DNA of 54,066 bases from Cloacibacterium sp046296655. GTDB lineage: Bacteria; Bacteroidota; Bacteroidia; Flavobacteriales; Weeksellaceae. Each line of letters starts with the position of its first letter. The first letter of the stretch is position 1. Shown one piece after another: positions 34,834 to 43,742 of the stretch. Position numbers and translations under genes: made by a program. The notes below the pieces were generated by a model. The model was given only the letters and a program-made list of their open reading frames with translations. It ran no database searches and was not told where the DNA came from. The DNA lies in NCBI GenBank assembly GCA_046296655.1, contig JBKBLE010000016.1, positions 1 through 54,066 of the forward strand, given 5' to 3'.

Positions 34834-35931
34834 ATGAAAATTTTAGATAGATACATCCTTAAAAAATACTTAGGAACTCTTGCTTTCATGTTGGTGTTGC
34901 TTTCTGTTATCATTGTGGTAATAGATGTGCAGGCAAAATCTCCCAGAATTGAGAGTAATGGTTTTACAGTAGGTTATTTTTTGATAAATTTCTACCCATT
35001 TTTGATGGTATATTATCTGATTACATTCTTTTCGATCTTGGTTTTCATTTCGGTAATTTATTTTACTTCTAGAATGGCAAATAATACAGAAATTGTAGCC
35101 TACATCAGTAGTGGAGCGAGTTTTCACCGTTTTGCGAAACCATATCTTATTGCTGCGCTCATTATTGCTACGGCAATTCTTGCAGTGAACCATTTTATTT
35201 TGCCTTGGTCTAATATCAAGAAAAATAAATTAGAAATCTACACCATGAACACCACGAACCGTGAAAAATTTACGGCAAATGCACAGATTTCTACTCAACT
35301 GAATCCTCAGGAATATATTTTTATCAATAGTTATAACCGCCAAATGAACCGAGGTTCTGGTTACCTATATCAGAAATTTGATAAAAATAAAAAACTGCTT
35401 TATCAAATTAATGCCATGGAGATTTATTGGGACGAAAAAAAGAAAAACTTCGTTATCAGTAATTATTTAGAAAAAAGAATTGATAAAAACGACCACGAAA
35501 TATTGACGAATGGTGATACCAAAACACAAGATTTTAAACACACACCAGAAGAATTATTCCCAAATGAATTATTGGGTCAAAATAAAACCACTCCAGATTT
35601 AATTAATTTCATCGAAAGAGAGAAGGAAAAAGGAAATAGCAATATCAATGTTTATCTCAATGAACTACATCAGCGAACTGCGATGCCAGTTTCTATCATT
35701 ATTCTTACCTTTTTAGCGCTTTCGCTTTCTTCACAGAAAAAAAGAGGAGGTCTGGGAATGAATTTAGCCATCGGGATTTCATTGGCGTTCGTTTTTGTAT
35801 TCTCATTTGAAGTGCTCAAAATTGTAGCATCTGGTAATAATTCTATTCCGCCACTTTTGGCGATGTGGCTACCGAATATTGTTTTCGGAGCATTAGCATT
35901 TTACCTCTACATGAAGAGAGCGAATCAATAG
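34834..35931 (+). CDS. LptF/LptG-family lipopolysaccharide export permease
   Basis: The 365-residue protein starts MKILDRYILKKYLGTLAFML, the signature N-terminus of the YjgP/YjgQ family. It has three N-terminal helices, a beta-jellyroll periplasmic domain (about 130-250) and three C-terminal helices including LAIGISLAFVFVFSFEVLK. LptF and LptG form the membrane part of the Lpt ABC transporter that extracts LPS from the inner membrane. Which of the two it is cannot be told by eye. It converges with birA, overlapping it by seven bases. Confidence 0.92.
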   Translation: MKILDRYILKKYLGTLAFMLVLLSVIIVVIDVQAKSPRIESNGFTVGYFLINFYPFLMVYYLITFFSILVFISVIYFTSRMANNTEIVAYISSGASFHRFAKPYLIAALIIATAILAVNHFILPWSNIKKNKLEIYTMNTTNREKFTANAQISTQLNPQEYIFINSYNRQMNRGSGYLYQKFDKNKKLLYQINAMEIYWDEKKKNFVISNYLEKRIDKNDHEILTNGDTKTQDFKHTPEELFPNELLGQNKTTPDLINFIEREKEKGNSNINVYLNELHQRTAMPVSIIILTFLALSLSSQKKRGGLGMNLAIGISLAFVFVFSFEVLKIVASGNNSIPPLLAMWLPNIVFGALAFYLYMKRANQ

Positions 35932-36635
35932 AGCAATTCTATTTCTTTGTGGAAAAATTTTTGTAAACCTTCGTTTTCTAGGTCAATCCAAATATGGCCA
36001 GTTTCGTCTACGTTTTTAATTATGCCATTTTGTCGCACCTCATTTTTTTCAAAAACAGAAACTTCATTTTTGCGATAAAGATGTAGATGATACAATTCTA
36101 AAATATTATTGGGAATTTCTTTTTGAACCAAATGTTCAAATAAATATTGATGAAGGCTTTCTGTAAAGGCTTTCAGCTCGAAAGACAGTCCGGTTTGGCT
36201 TAGAATAGAACCTGCTTTTGGCAGATTTTTAAAATTTTCTTGAAGAATATTAATGCCAATTCCCACCACGAAATAATTTTTATTCTTCTCGAAAAGCATT
36301 CCGCATATTTTTTTGTTTTTGAGAATCAAATCATTAGGCCATTTGATTTTTACCTCTGTTTTTGTCAAATTGGCAATAAAATCCCTTACAAGAATTGCGG
36401 TATAGAAATTGAAGCAAGTATCAGAAACATTTATGTTTTTGGTTTTTAGAGCAAATGAATAGGCGAGGTTTTCTTCGGGTAAGTTTTCCCAAGAATTTCC
36501 GTACTGTCCTCTTCCTTTGGTTTGGTTAAAGGTATAAACCGCTAAAAAATCTTCAGAAAGATAATGCTGATTGAGAAAATCTATAAGCTCATCTTGAGTA
36601 GAAGCACAATTATTGAAGTAAATTAGACTGTTCAT
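35925..36635 (-). CDS. birA: Biotin--[acetyl-CoA-carboxylase] ligase
   Basis: The 236-residue protein has the biotin ligase core: NNCASTQDELIDFL near the N-terminus, the adenylate loop TKGRGQYGNSWENLPEENLA, VKIKWPNDLILKNKKICGML and VGIGINILQENF. There is no N-terminal helix-turn-helix, so it is an enzyme only, not the biotin-operon repressor. It attaches biotin to the carrier lysine of acetyl-CoA carboxylase. It diverges from rsfS with an 80-base gap. Confidence 0.95.
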   Translation of the reverse strand: MNSLIYFNNCASTQDELIDFLNQHYLSEDFLAVYTFNQTKGRGQYGNSWENLPEENLAYSFALKTKNINVSDTCFNFYTAILVRDFIANLTKTEVKIKWPNDLILKNKKICGMLFEKNKNYFVVGIGINILQENFKNLPKAGSILSQTGLSFELKAFTESLHQYLFEHLVQKEIPNNILELYHLHLYRKNEVSVFEKNEVRQNGIIKNVDETGHIWIDLENEGLQKFFHKEIELLY

Positions 36636-36685
36636 TTAACAAAACTTTAAGTAACCTTAATCACCAAAAACTGAATAAAAAACAA

Positions 36686-36693
36686 TAAATTTG
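36686..36693 (+). promoter_or_regulatory. -7 box for rsfS
   Basis: TAAATTTG matches TAnnTTTG, 21 bases before the ATG. A second TATTTTTG at 36706-36713 is too close to the start codon to be the promoter. Confidence 0.45.
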
Positions 36694-36714
36694 CAATTAA
36701 ATATATATTTTTGA

Positions 36715-37077
36715 ATGAGTAAAAATACAGAAAAAGAAGCATTAATCGCTAAAATTGTTGATGCAATACAAGACACAAAAGGTGAAGACATTAAAATACT
36801 AGACCTTACTAAAATAGAAAATTCTGTGGCAGATTATTTCGTGATTTGTAGTGGTAATTCTAATACGCAAGTATCTTCTATCGCAGGAAATGTAGAAAAA
36901 AAAGTACGTAACGAACTCCAAGAAAGACCTTGGCATGTAGAAGGAAGCGAAAACGCAATGTGGGTTTTAGTAGATTATATTTCAGTTGTCGTTCACGTTT
37001 TCCAAAAACATATCAGAGAATATTACGATATAGAAGAACTTTGGGGAGATGCCAAAGTAATCACCGTAGAAAATTAA
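36715..37077 (+). CDS. rsfS: Ribosomal silencing factor RsfS
   Basis: The 120-residue protein is the family length. It has the DUF143 core DIKILDLTKIENSVADYFV, then SGNSNTQVSSIAGNVEK and AMWVLVDYISVVVHVFQKHIREYYDIEELWGD-type C-terminus with the conserved HVF and Y-x-L-E-x-LW motifs. It binds ribosomal protein uL14 and blocks subunit joining under starvation. It directly precedes ftsH, separated by a hairpin. Confidence 0.96.
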   Translation: MSKNTEKEALIAKIVDAIQDTKGEDIKILDLTKIENSVADYFVICSGNSNTQVSSIAGNVEKKVRNELQERPWHVEGSENAMWVLVDYISVVVHVFQKHIREYYDIEELWGDAKVITVEN

Positions 37078-37095
37078 TATTAACCTAAAAATAAT

Positions 37096-37129
37096 ATCCT
37101 GATGAAATTTTCTGAATTTCTATCAGGAT
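37096..37129 (+). terminator. Hairpin between rsfS and ftsH
   Basis: ATCCTGAT and ATCAGGAT form the outer stem, with GAAATT/AATTTC extending it, and TTTTAATG follows. The T-run is short, so it may be a partial terminator or attenuator before ftsH, 16 bases upstream of its start. Confidence 0.55.
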
Positions 37130-37144
37130 TTTAATGATTATAAG

Positions 37145-39124
37145 ATGAAAGAAAAAAGTAGTTTCAACTGGTTTTATCTGGTGGTTTTTGCAGTATTAGC
37201 CATCACCATTTATCCGTTGCTCAATCTTGATCCACCTCAGTCTATCAATGAGAACGGATTTTTCGCTTTGTTGAAAGAAAACAAAGTAGAAAAAGTAGTG
37301 GTATATACAGATACACCAAGAGCAGATGTGTTTCTTACCAAAGAAGCCAGAGCTGCAATGGTGAAAAATGCTAAAAAAGACACTCAGAATCTTTTGCCTT
37401 CTATGCAAGAGCAAAAGCCAGATTTTGATTTCAATTACGGAAATTTACAATACTTCCAAGAGAAATTTGACAATTTGAAAAAAGAAAATCCTCAGATTAA
37501 AACGCAATATGATTTTAAAACTGCAGGTTCTCCTTTTCAAGATATTTTAATCCAAGCTTTAATTTGGTTTGGAATCATGGCCGTTATTTATTACTTCCTT
37601 TTCAGAAAAATAGGAAGCGGAGGCGGACCTGGTGGACAAATTTTTAGCATCGGGAAATCTAGAGCTAAACTTTTTGACGAAAATGAAAAAGTTCAAGTTA
37701 CGTTTAAAGATGTAGCAGGTCTAGAAGGTGCTAAAGAAGAAGTACAAGAGGTAGTAGATTTCTTGAAAAATTCTGAAAAATATACAAAATTAGGAGGTAA
37801 AATCCCGAAAGGTGTTCTTTTAGTAGGTCCTCCAGGAACGGGTAAAACTTTATTGGCAAAAGCTGTAGCTGGTGAAGCAAAAGTTCCTTTCTTCTCGCTT
37901 TCTGGTTCAGATTTCGTAGAAATGTTTGTAGGAGTTGGTGCTTCTAGAGTAAGAGATTTATTTGCTCAAGCTAAAGCAAAATCTCCAGCTATTATTTTCA
38001 TTGACGAGATTGATGCGATTGGTAGAGCTAGAGGAAGAGGCGGATTACAAGGTGGAAATGACGAGAGAGAAAACACGCTGAACCAATTGCTTACAGAAAT
38101 GGACGGTTTCGGAACAGATACCAACGTTATTGTAATGGCGGCAACCAACAGAGCTGATATTTTAGATAAAGCATTGATGAGAGCAGGACGTTTCGACCGT
38201 TCTATCTATGTAGATTTACCAGAAATGCACGAAAGAAGAGAGATTTTTGATGTGCATTTGGCTAAAATTAAATTAGCTCCAGATATTGATAGAGATTTCT
38301 TGGCAAAACAAACTCCAGGATTTTCGGGTGCAGATATTGCGAATGTTTGTAACGAAGCAGCGCTTATTGCAGCGAGAAACAATCATGAATTTGTTACAAA
38401 GCAAGATTTCTTAGATGCTGTAGACAGAATTATTGGAGGTTTAGAAAAGAAAAATAAAGCGATTAAGCCTTCAGAAAAGAAAAGAGTGGCTTTCCACGAA
38501 GCAGGACACGCTACAATTTCTTGGTTGGTAGAACATGCAGCGCCTTTATTAAAAGTAACAATTGTTCCAAGAGGAAGAAGTTTAGGTGCGGCTTGGTATT
38601 TACCAGAAGAACGTTCATTAACTACTACAGAACAAATGCTAGACGAAATCTGTGCTACTTTAGGAGGTAGAGCTGCAGAACAAGTAGCGTTTGGAAATAT
38701 TTCTACAGGTGCGCTTTCGGATTTAGAAAGAGTAACGAAACAAGCTCAAGCAATGGTAACGATTTATGGTTTGAGCGAAAACATCGGTAATATTTCTTAT
38801 TATGACAGTTCTGGTCAGTCAGAATACAGTTTTGGTAAGCCTTATTCAGAAGAAACGGCTAAGAAAATAGATGTGGAGATTAAAGATATCATCGAAAATC
38901 AATATCAAAGAGCGGTAACTATTCTTCATGAGAATAGAGATAAGTTAGATGCTCTTGCTCAAAAGCTTTTAGAAAAAGAAGTCATCTTCAGAGAAGACTT
39001 AGAAGAGATTTTTGGCAAAAGAGCTTGGGATCCTGAATTAACAGAGCGTCCTGTTACTGAAGCGGTAGTAGAAAATACTCCAGAAAATACTTCTAGTGAA
39101 GAGTCGCAAGAGTCTAAAAATTAA
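37145..39124 (+). CDS. ftsH: ATP-dependent zinc metalloprotease FtsH
   Basis: The 659-residue protein has a short N-terminal membrane helix (about 8-25), a periplasmic domain and a second helix near 132-150 (IQALIWFGIMAVIYYFLF). The AAA+ module has Walker A GPPGTGKT near 231, FVGVGASRVRD, Walker B IIFIDEIDAIG and a second region of homology with RAGRFDR. The protease has HEAGHATISW near 452. The acidic Glu/Ser tail is longer than in Escherichia coli. It degrades unfolded membrane proteins and regulators at the inner membrane. Confidence 0.98.
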   Translation: MKEKSSFNWFYLVVFAVLAITIYPLLNLDPPQSINENGFFALLKENKVEKVVVYTDTPRADVFLTKEARAAMVKNAKKDTQNLLPSMQEQKPDFDFNYGNLQYFQEKFDNLKKENPQIKTQYDFKTAGSPFQDILIQALIWFGIMAVIYYFLFRKIGSGGGPGGQIFSIGKSRAKLFDENEKVQVTFKDVAGLEGAKEEVQEVVDFLKNSEKYTKLGGKIPKGVLLVGPPGTGKTLLAKAVAGEAKVPFFSLSGSDFVEMFVGVGASRVRDLFAQAKAKSPAIIFIDEIDAIGRARGRGGLQGGNDERENTLNQLLTEMDGFGTDTNVIVMAATNRADILDKALMRAGRFDRSIYVDLPEMHERREIFDVHLAKIKLAPDIDRDFLAKQTPGFSGADIANVCNEAALIAARNNHEFVTKQDFLDAVDRIIGGLEKKNKAIKPSEKKRVAFHEAGHATISWLVEHAAPLLKVTIVPRGRSLGAAWYLPEERSLTTTEQMLDEICATLGGRAAEQVAFGNISTGALSDLERVTKQAQAMVTIYGLSENIGNISYYDSSGQSEYSFGKPYSEETAKKIDVEIKDIIENQYQRAVTILHENRDKLDALAQKLLEKEVIFREDLEEIFGKRAWDPELTERPVTEAVVENTPENTSSEESQESKN

Positions 39125-39146
39125 TAATTTACATTCATTAATATAG

Positions 39147-39178
39147 AAGTTCCTAATATTTTTATTAGGAACTTTTTT
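39147..39178 (+). terminator. Terminator after ftsH
   Basis: AAGTTCCTAATA-TTTT-TATTAGGAACTT is a perfect 12-bp stem followed by T residues, 22 bases after the ftsH stop. Confidence 0.88.
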
Positions 39179-39219
39179 ATTTATACCTTTGATATATAGC
39201 TAGTTTCTAAATTATTTTA

Positions 39220-39227
39220 TATTTTTG
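39220..39227 (+). promoter_or_regulatory. -7 box for the LUD-cdsA-psd operon
   Basis: TATTTTTG matches TAnnTTTG, 31 bases before the TTG start of the LUD gene. A second candidate, TACCTTTG, lies at 39184-39191. Neither has a clear TTG element upstream. Confidence 0.4.
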
Positions 39228-39258
39228 TTGTTGGCTAAGTTTAAAAATCTGAAGAAAA

Positions 39259-39840
39259 TTGAGTTTATTTAAGAAAATTGTAAGTAAAATTCTTAATCAA
39301 GACGAGCAGCAAGATGACACCAATGTTACCAAATTGGCAGATCAACTTAAAAATGCTGATCTTGATTATAAATTTGCGCAATTATTTACGGCTTCAGGTG
39401 GTTTTTTTAACTATTGCGGAGACGAAGCAGAAGCATTACAAGTTCTTAATCAGATTGTTAAAATTGAGGGAATTAAGAATGTTTTTTGTTGTGATGATGA
39501 CTTACAGAATTTTTTAAACGTTACCAAAACCAATTTCACCAAAAATCTAGATATTAATAATGATGCCGCTTTTATTACCTGCGAATTTTTAATCGCTTAT
39601 GACGGAAGAATTATGCTTTCTTACAATAATATTTTGCATTATCATTCTTCTAGATTGCCTGGTAAAATCATCATTATGGCAACCGTTTCACAGATTGTAA
39701 GAGACTTAAATGAAGCCATGATGAAAATTAAGAGAAGAGGGAATGTGAGAAATCTTACTTCCATCAGCGGAAGCCAATCTAAGTTAGATGCTCCTACTCA
39801 AGATCAAACTAAACTTTTCTTAATTTTACTCGAAGACTAA
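39259..39840 (+). CDS. LUD-domain (LutC/YkgG-like) protein
   Basis: The 193-residue protein starts at TTG, which gives the family-like N-terminus SLFKKIVSKILNQDEQQ; no in-frame ATG precedes it. The LUD core includes NNDAAFITCEFLIAYDGRIM and the C-terminal SRLPGKIIIMATVSQIVRDL, ending near FLILLED. LUD proteins serve lactate utilisation in some bacteria, but stand-alone Bacteroidetes copies next to cdsA have no assigned role. It is the first gene of a likely three-gene unit with cdsA and psd. Confidence 0.8.
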   Translation: MSLFKKIVSKILNQDEQQDDTNVTKLADQLKNADLDYKFAQLFTASGGFFNYCGDEAEALQVLNQIVKIEGIKNVFCCDDDLQNFLNVTKTNFTKNLDINNDAAFITCEFLIAYDGRIMLSYNNILHYHSSRLPGKIIIMATVSQIVRDLNEAMMKIKRRGNVRNLTSISGSQSKLDAPTQDQTKLFLILLED

Positions 39841-39866
39841 TTCTTTCTATTTTTAAATTTCACAAA

Positions 39867-40739
39867 TTGGATAAAAATCTCATTCAGCGAGTTGGCTCTG
39901 GTCTCATCTACGGATTACTTACTTTTCTGTGCACTACAGAATACGGAGCAATACTCATCAATAAAATTTCGCCAGATTTAGTAAAACCTCATCAGCTTTT
40001 TTATGGATTAATTACATTTTTCTTAGTTGTAGGAGCTTATGAAGGCGTGAGAATTATGAAATTCCAAGGAAACTTATATCAATGGTTGGTTTTGCCTTTA
40101 GTTGCATTGGTTTATTATAAATTTACGACTAGATTCTTTGGTTTTGGATTTTATTACACCTTTGATTTATCCGAAATTTTAGCGCTTTCATTAATTATAA
40201 TAGCAACAATTACCTTGTTTAAATTTCCTCAAGAATTATATCAAGACGAAGGGAAGCTCATTTTCATCGTTATTTATACGGTTTTACCATTTGGTTTTGC
40301 GCTTGGTTTGCCAAAATATTTCTTAAATGATAATGCTTTCACTTGGGAAGTTTTTCTTCTTTTTGTATTGATATGGAGCAGCGATTCATTTGCTTATTTT
40401 ACCGGAAGAATGTTCGGGAAACATAAAATGGCTCCGAAAATTTCACCTAAAAAAACTTGGGAAGGTTTTGCAGGAGGCGTTTTCTTTACCCTAATTTTAG
40501 GATATTTCATCGAGCAAAAATTCCCAGATTTACGTGGAAATTGGATTTTAGTAGGATTATTGGTCTCTATTTTTGCTCCACTTGGTGATTTGGTAGAAAG
40601 CCAACTGAAAAGAACATTCGGTGTAAAAGACAGCGGGAATATCATTCCAGGACATGGAGGCGTGCTTGATAGATTAGACAGTTTTATAATCGCAGCGCCT
40701 GTTGTATATTTGTACTTTATTCTAGAAAACATATTCTAA
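39867..40739 (+). CDS. cdsA: Phosphatidate cytidylyltransferase
   Basis: The 290-residue membrane protein has about eight helices and the CdsA signature near its C-terminus: APLGDLVESQLKRTFGVKDS, then the GHGGVLDRLDS motif. KISPKKTWEGFAGG precedes it. It makes CDP-diacylglycerol from phosphatidate and CTP, feeding phosphatidylethanolamine and phosphatidylglycerol synthesis. The start is TTG (DKNLIQRVGSGLI follows); no ATG is available nearby. It lies 26 bases after the LUD gene and before psd, which uses a product of the same pathway. Confidence 0.95.
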   Translation: MDKNLIQRVGSGLIYGLLTFLCTTEYGAILINKISPDLVKPHQLFYGLITFFLVVGAYEGVRIMKFQGNLYQWLVLPLVALVYYKFTTRFFGFGFYYTFDLSEILALSLIIIATITLFKFPQELYQDEGKLIFIVIYTVLPFGFALGLPKYFLNDNAFTWEVFLLFVLIWSSDSFAYFTGRMFGKHKMAPKISPKKTWEGFAGGVFFTLILGYFIEQKFPDLRGNWILVGLLVSIFAPLGDLVESQLKRTFGVKDSGNIIPGHGGVLDRLDSFIIAAPVVYLYFILENIF

Positions 40740-40764
40740 AAACATAACTTATTAACTCATAAAA

Positions 40765-41418
40765 ATGAAACTACATAAAGAAAGTAAAGGAACCATTTTA
40801 GTCGCTACCATTGCAGTAGCTGTATTCGGTTTTTTAGCAGTATATTTTCTAGAAATTTGGTCATTAATTATCCTTATTCCGTTATTAATTTTATATGGTT
40901 TGGTTTTTTGGTTCTTCAGAGTTCCCAATAGAGAAATTGTAGACCATAAAGAAAACGTAATTGCACCAGTAGACGGTAAAGTGGTGATGATAAAAGAAGT
41001 TTTCGAAGATGAGTTTTTAAAGGAAAAAGCCATTCAGGTTTCTATTTTTATGTCTCCACTGAATGTTCATATTTGTAGATATCCAGTTTCTGGGAAAGTA
41101 ATTTATAAAAAATATCACCCAGGAAAATATCTAGTAGCTTGGCACGAAAAATCTTCTACCGAAAACGAAAGAACTACAGTTGCCGTAGAAAGTCTTACCA
41201 ATCATAAAGTGGTATTTCGCCAGATTGCTGGTTATGTAGCACGTAGAATTGTTTTCTATTGTAATGAAGGTGATAATTCTAAAGCTGGTCACGAATTTGG
41301 ATTCATTAAATTCGGTTCTAGAATGGATGTTTTTTTACCATTAGACACAGAAATTACTTGTAAAATAGGTGATAAAACCAAAGGCGGAATAGATGTAATT
41401 GCTAAGATGAAAGAGTAA
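40765..41418 (+). CDS. psd: Phosphatidylserine decarboxylase, short form
   Basis: The 217-residue protein has two N-terminal helices, NVIAPVDGKVVMIKE, MSPLNVHICRYPVSGKV and the self-cleavage site FIKFGSRMDVFLP, whose Ser becomes the pyruvoyl group. The short PSD-B form is usual in Bacteroidetes. It decarboxylates phosphatidylserine to phosphatidylethanolamine at the inner membrane, the donor for the EptA-like enzyme at 9.3-10.8 kb. It is 25 bases after cdsA; the phosphatidylserine synthase gene is not in this window. Confidence 0.95.
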   Translation: MKLHKESKGTILVATIAVAVFGFLAVYFLEIWSLIILIPLLILYGLVFWFFRVPNREIVDHKENVIAPVDGKVVMIKEVFEDEFLKEKAIQVSIFMSPLNVHICRYPVSGKVIYKKYHPGKYLVAWHEKSSTENERTTVAVESLTNHKVVFRQIAGYVARRIVFYCNEGDNSKAGHEFGFIKFGSRMDVFLPLDTEITCKIGDKTKGGIDVIAKMKE

Positions 41419-41446
41419 TCTTTCGCTTTATATGAATAAAAATTAA

Positions 41447-41480
41447 AAACCCGCAAAGACTATATAATCTTTGCGGGTTT
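41447..41480. terminator. Bidirectional terminator after psd
   Basis: AAACCCGCAAAGA and TCTTTGCGGGTTT form a perfect 13-bp stem with an 8-base loop, and T/A-rich runs flank both sides. It overlaps the stop codon of the convergent small membrane-protein gene by one base. Confidence 0.9.
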
Positions 41481-41779
41481 TATTTTAAACTTTTTAGCTC
41501 TCTTTCAATATCATATTTATTTCTCTTCATTTGGTCATATTCTTTGTATATCAAATATGGCATAAAAATGAGAATCATAATTCCAAATAGCATTACCGCA
41601 TTCCAATATCCTATTCCTGTTGCAAAATTAACTGATTTTTTCATGGGGAAAAATGGTAATATAAAAGGGCCAATTATTGAAACAAAAATAGCCCAAATGA
41701 TTTTTAATTTCTTTTTTGAATTTTCCTTTAATTTTTTTTCAAGAAAAATTTTTCTTTCATCATTCTTTTGAGAAGTCAT
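41480..41779 (-). CDS. Small two-helix membrane protein of unknown function
   Basis: From ATG 41779 the 99-residue protein has a basic N-terminus (SQKNDERKIFLEKKLKEN), two hydrophobic segments (LKIIWAIFVSIIGPFILPFF and WNAVMLFGIMILIFMPYLIY) and a charged tail. I recognise no family. It begins one base after the ABC exporter stop and is likely co-transcribed, so a role linked to the exporter is possible but unsupported. Confidence 0.65.
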   Translation of the reverse strand: MTSQKNDERKIFLEKKLKENSKKKLKIIWAIFVSIIGPFILPFFPMKKSVNFATGIGYWNAVMLFGIMILIFMPYLIYKEYDQMKRNKYDIERELKSLK

Positions 41780-41780
41780 T

Positions 41781-43613
41781 TTAACCAAAATTCTGTAATT
41801 CTACTAACTTTTTATAAACGTTATTATTGGCAATTAATTCGTCATGAGTGCCTTGTTCTACGATGTTTCCGCGTTCCATTACTACGATGTGATCTGCTTT
41901 TTGAATCGTGGAAAGTCTGTGTGCAATTACGATAGAAGTTCGGTTTTCCATCATGTGATCTAAAGCATCTTGAACCAAACGTTCAGATTCTGTATCGAGT
42001 GCAGAAGTAGCTTCGTCTAGAATCATAATTGGTGGATTTTTAAGCACTGCTCTTGCAATGGAAATCCTTTGTTTTTGTCCGCCAGAAAGCTTGTTCCCGT
42101 CGTCGCCAATATTGGTTTGGTATTTTTCTGGTAAGTTTTCTATGAATTGATGAGCATTGGCAATTTTTGCAGCTTGAATTACTTCTTCTTCCGAGGCTTC
42201 AGTTTTTCCCATCCAAATGTTGTTGTAAACACTGTCATTAAACAATACCGATTCTTGAGTAACCATTCCTAGAAGTTTACGGTATTCAGTTAAATTTAAG
42301 TCCTTAATATTGATGCCGTCGATTAAAATTTCACCATCTGTTACATCATAAAATCTGGCTAAAAGATTCGCAATCGTGGTTTTTCCGCTTCCTGATTGTC
42401 CTACCAAAGCCACTGTTTTTCCTCTCGGAATAGTCAAATTGAAATTTTTAAGAATTTGATTGTCTTTGTCGTAATAGAAAGAAATATTTTTGAATTCTAT
42501 TTGATGATTGAGGTTTTTGATAGAGATAGGATGGGCAATTTCTTCTACCTTTAAATCGTAATCTAAAACTTCCAGAACTCTTTGCACTGCGGGAATTCCA
42601 CCTTGCATGTTAGAAATAGCGGCAGATAATCTTTTCGCTGGTTCTAAAATTTGGAAAAAAATAGCGATGAATCCTATGAAAGTTACCGCATCCATGGTTT
42701 GTTTTTCTAGAATTTGGATTCCTGCAAACCAAGTGATTAACAAAATGGTTACCGAACCTAGAAATTCTGAACTCGGAGAAGCCAATTCTCTTCTTCGGCT
42801 CATGGCAATTGCATGATTTTTCCAGTTTTGTGTGGTTTTTTCAAAACGATCGTTTAGAATGATATCAGCATTGAAAATTTTAATGATTTTTGATGATTTC
42901 AAGGTTTCATCTACGATTGAAAAAAGATTTCCGAGTTCTTCTTGTGCTTTTTTAGACTTTCTTTTCAGGCTTTTTCCTACCCAAGAAATGATTCCGCCCA
43001 TTACAGGGAAAACCAATAAAGAGAACAAGGTTAGGCTTGGCGAAAGCGCAAATAGCGTGATGAGAGAAGCTGTAATCATAAAAGGCGCATTAATTACGTC
43101 TACCAAACTTCCCATAATAGAATTTTCTATACTCCCGATGTCGTTTGAAAATCTACTCATCATGTCTCCTTTTCTTTGTTCTGTGAAGAAAGAAACCGGT
43201 AATTTTAGAAATTTTTGATAGACTTTGCTTCTTAAATCTTTGGTAATGCCTACTCTGTAGTTCACCAGCATGAATGAACCAAAATATCTAGAAATATTTC
43301 TAAACAAGAATGAAGTTGCGGTGATAATACATAGCGCTGCCAAAACTTTTATGGCGCCATATTCTGTGATGCTTTCTTGGATGTTGTAAAAAGCATAAGT
43401 TTTGATATAAGAAAAATATTCTGAAAACTTTCCGCTGTAAACAGGTTTGGTAATTTTTTCTTGGTCTACATTGAAAATCATTTGTAACACAGGAAGCATG
43501 ACCAAAACGGAAAAAATCTGAAAAACGGAATATAAAAGATTGAAAAATATACTTAGAAAAAGATATTTCTGATAAGGTTTTGCAAAAGCAAGTATTCTTT
43601 TTAGTGGACTCAT
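41781..43613 (-). CDS. ABC exporter, lipid/multidrug type (MsbA-like)
   Basis: The 610-residue half-transporter has a six-helix membrane domain (about 1-330) followed by an ABC domain with Walker A VGQSGSGKTTIA, signature LSGGQKQR, Walker B MILDEATSALD and the H-loop VIAHRLST. It is an inner-membrane homodimer that moves lipids or hydrophobic compounds outward; MsbA-like lipid A flipping is the usual reading for this layout. The only neighbour in the transcript is the small membrane protein. Confidence 0.92.
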   Translation of the reverse strand: MSPLKRILAFAKPYQKYLFLSIFFNLLYSVFQIFSVLVMLPVLQMIFNVDQEKITKPVYSGKFSEYFSYIKTYAFYNIQESITEYGAIKVLAALCIITATSFLFRNISRYFGSFMLVNYRVGITKDLRSKVYQKFLKLPVSFFTEQRKGDMMSRFSNDIGSIENSIMGSLVDVINAPFMITASLITLFALSPSLTLFSLLVFPVMGGIISWVGKSLKRKSKKAQEELGNLFSIVDETLKSSKIIKIFNADIILNDRFEKTTQNWKNHAIAMSRRRELASPSSEFLGSVTILLITWFAGIQILEKQTMDAVTFIGFIAIFFQILEPAKRLSAAISNMQGGIPAVQRVLEVLDYDLKVEEIAHPISIKNLNHQIEFKNISFYYDKDNQILKNFNLTIPRGKTVALVGQSGSGKTTIANLLARFYDVTDGEILIDGINIKDLNLTEYRKLLGMVTQESVLFNDSVYNNIWMGKTEASEEEVIQAAKIANAHQFIENLPEKYQTNIGDDGNKLSGGQKQRISIARAVLKNPPIMILDEATSALDTESERLVQDALDHMMENRTSIVIAHRLSTIQKADHIVVMERGNIVEQGTHDELIANNNVYKKLVELQNFG

Positions 43614-43632
43614 TTATATTTAAAATAAAGTG

Positions 43633-43640
43633 CAAAATTA
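43633..43640 (-). promoter_or_regulatory. -7 box for the ABC exporter gene
   Basis: The minus strand reads TAATTTTG, matching TAnnTTTG, 20 bases before the ATG. No TTG is found at the usual distance. Confidence 0.45.
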
Positions 43641-43690
43641 CACTTTTTTAATTTGAAAATTTGAAAATGAAAGAATTTGAAGATATAAAA

Positions 43691-43716
43691 AAACAGCTTC
43701 GTTTCCGAAACTGTTT
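43691..43716 (-). terminator. Terminator after the DUF4293 gene
   Basis: AAACAGCTTCG and CGAAACTGTTT pair with one mismatch. On the minus strand the hairpin is followed by seven T residues, 27 bases after the DUF4293 stop. Confidence 0.75.
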
Positions 43717-43742
43717 TCACTCAAAATAAATCGTTGTAAGAT

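Noticed and set aside
39314..39517. Open frame inside the LUD gene in another frame
   Set aside because: Shadow frame with no start context and no domain; the LUD protein explains the region.
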